DNA of 64,000 bases. Origin: Burkholderia pyrrocinia. Lineage in GTDB: Bacteria > Pseudomonadota > Gammaproteobacteria > Burkholderiales > Burkholderiaceae. The notes beneath the pieces are model-generated. The model was not told where the DNA came from. It saw only the letters and a program-made list of their open reading frames with translations, and searched no databases. A program made the translations under genes and the position numbers. The stretch is taken from the NCBI RefSeq assembly GCF_018417535.1, contig NZ_CP070979.1:806001-870000 (forward strand), read 5' to 3'. Positions 63,329 through 64,000 of the stretch are shown here, one piece after another (within the stretch, counting starts at the first letter, position 1; each line of letters opens with the position of its first letter).

Positions 63329-64000
63329 TCATTCCGCAGCGGCGATGGCGCCCGCATTGCCCTGCACGCGAGGCCCCTCGCCCGGGCGAACCTGCAGCAT
63401 GGCGAACACGCCGATCGCGGTGGCGACCGACGTGGCGATGAACATCGACGAGTAGCCATAGTGCGCCGACAGGATGCCGGCCAGCGTGGGAGCCAGCACA
63501 GCGGCGATGTTGGCGATGAAATGCATGATGCCGCTGAAGGTGCCGACGCGCGAAGGCGTGGTATCGATCACCACCGCCCAGTAGACGGAGTTCGGCAGTG
63601 CGTTCAGGGCATTGCCGAGCGTCATCAGCGCAATGACGGTCCACACGCTATGCGCCTGTGACACCATCAGAAAGCACAGGGTTGTCAGCAGCAGCGAACC
63701 GGCGGCGAACCAGCTTCTCGCGATGACCAGTTTGCCCGTGCGCTTCAGCAGCCAGTCGGAAATGCGCCCTCCCAGCACGACCGTAAAGCACGCGCCGACC
63801 CACGGAATCATCCCGATATACCAAAGCGACGAGAGCGTGAAATTGAACTCGTCGTGCAGGTACTTCGGAGTCCATGTCAGCAGCATGAAGTTGACATAGA
63901 TAAAGGAGAAGTAACCGATGGCGTTAAACATCAGCGTCCGGCTCTTGAAGAACGCCCACCACGGCAACGCGGCACTCGCCCTTGCCGCGACAGGCGCTTC
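63329..64000 (-). CDS. MFS transporter, partial (runs off the window)
   Basis: The C-terminal about 224 residues of a major-facilitator permease; the frame is open to the window end, so the N-terminal half is outside. Six membrane segments remain, with LMFNAIGYFSFIYVNFMLLTWTPKYLHDEF, the cytoplasmic loop motif LGGRISDWLLKRTGK and ALPNSVYWAVVIDTTPSRVGTFSGIMHFIANIAAVLAPTLAGI. It resembles the anion:cation (ACS, 4-hydroxyphenylacetate or phthalate-type) symporter group. It is on the same strand as, but 1.2 kb from, the MFS tail at 62143-62421, and it is not the same gene. Confidence 0.92.
   Translation of the reverse strand, partial: EAPVAARASAALPWWAFFKSRTLMFNAIGYFSFIYVNFMLLTWTPKYLHDEFNFTLSSLWYIGMIPWVGACFTVVLGGRISDWLLKRTGKLVIARSWFAAGSLLLTTLCFLMVSQAHSVWTVIALMTLGNALNALPNSVYWAVVIDTTPSRVGTFSGIMHFIANIAAVLAPTLAGILSAHYGYSSMFIATSVATAIGVFAMLQVRPGEGPRVQGNAGAIAAAE

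Overview
The window looks like a secondary replicon (chromosome 2 or 3) of a Burkholderia cepacia complex-type bacterium. The evidence is high GC in the coding regions, protein families typical of that group (Burkholderia-type porin, many LysR regulators, H-NS-family proteins with an SGRGRxPxW core, a giant YadA-like adhesin, a TRAP transporter) and no rRNA, tRNA or core-operon genes. Species assignment is inference.

Layout. 0.1-4.2 kb: LysR regulator, sulfotransferase-like protein, Gram-negative porin. 4.5-10.1 kb: two small unknown proteins followed by overlapping bamA-like and lptD-like genes, an accessory outer-membrane assembly pair. 10.2-12.3 kb: SnoaL-like protein, glutathione S-transferase (GST) and divergent LysR. 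12.7-17.6 kb: truncated ProP-type permease, a complete dctPQM TRAP operon with a palindromic operator, and a LuxR-type regulator. 17.8-19.2 kb: a solo hisC-type aminotransferase preceded by a histidine-rich leader peptide, an alternative-stem region and an intrinsic terminator, i.e. a his-type attenuator. 19.2-25.3 kb: hypothetical, ankyrin and possible immunity-like proteins, an NAD-dependent epimerase/reductase, RidA-like, H-NS-like, cupin and a frameshifted nucleotidyltransferase. 25.7-33.8 kb: flavin reductase plus three successive SDR genes with a divergent AraC regulator, LysR/LysE and LysR/oxidoreductase divergent pairs, and a DJ-1/PfpI tail. 33.8-37.7 kb: acetoacetate-decarboxylase-like, saccharopine-dehydrogenase-like and MerR genes in one operon behind a textbook MerR promoter, then a GST. 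37.8-39.1 kb: a response regulator whose kinase survives only as a HAMP fragment, next to IS3 and IS66 scraps.

39.1-53.7 kb is a surface-adhesion locus, all on the minus strand: a small upstream protein, a roughly 3650-residue trimeric autotransporter adhesin, an OmpA-type lipoprotein, a secreted unknown, an H-NS-family protein and an EAL c-di-GMP phosphodiesterase. It resembles the trimeric-adhesin clusters known from epidemic B. cenocepacia (recalled, not searched). 53.7-62 kb is a mosaic, transfer-prone region: an AT-rich segment with a 24-bp perfect palindrome, a serine recombinase, an IS5-family remnant, a frameshifted secreted lectin-type protein, an aminotransferase and a thiamine-diphosphate (ThDP) enzyme with divergent LysR, then a second serine recombinase. 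62-64 kb holds a degraded duplicate of that LysR, an MFS tail and the 3' half of another MFS transporter running off the window.

The most notable single observation is the attenuator-controlled hisC paralogue. The bamA-lptD pair, the giant adhesin locus, the MerR-controlled operon and the recombinase-flanked segment are the next most interesting. Many scars (truncated permease, orphan response regulator, IS scraps, frameshifts) mark this as an accessory, actively rearranging region.
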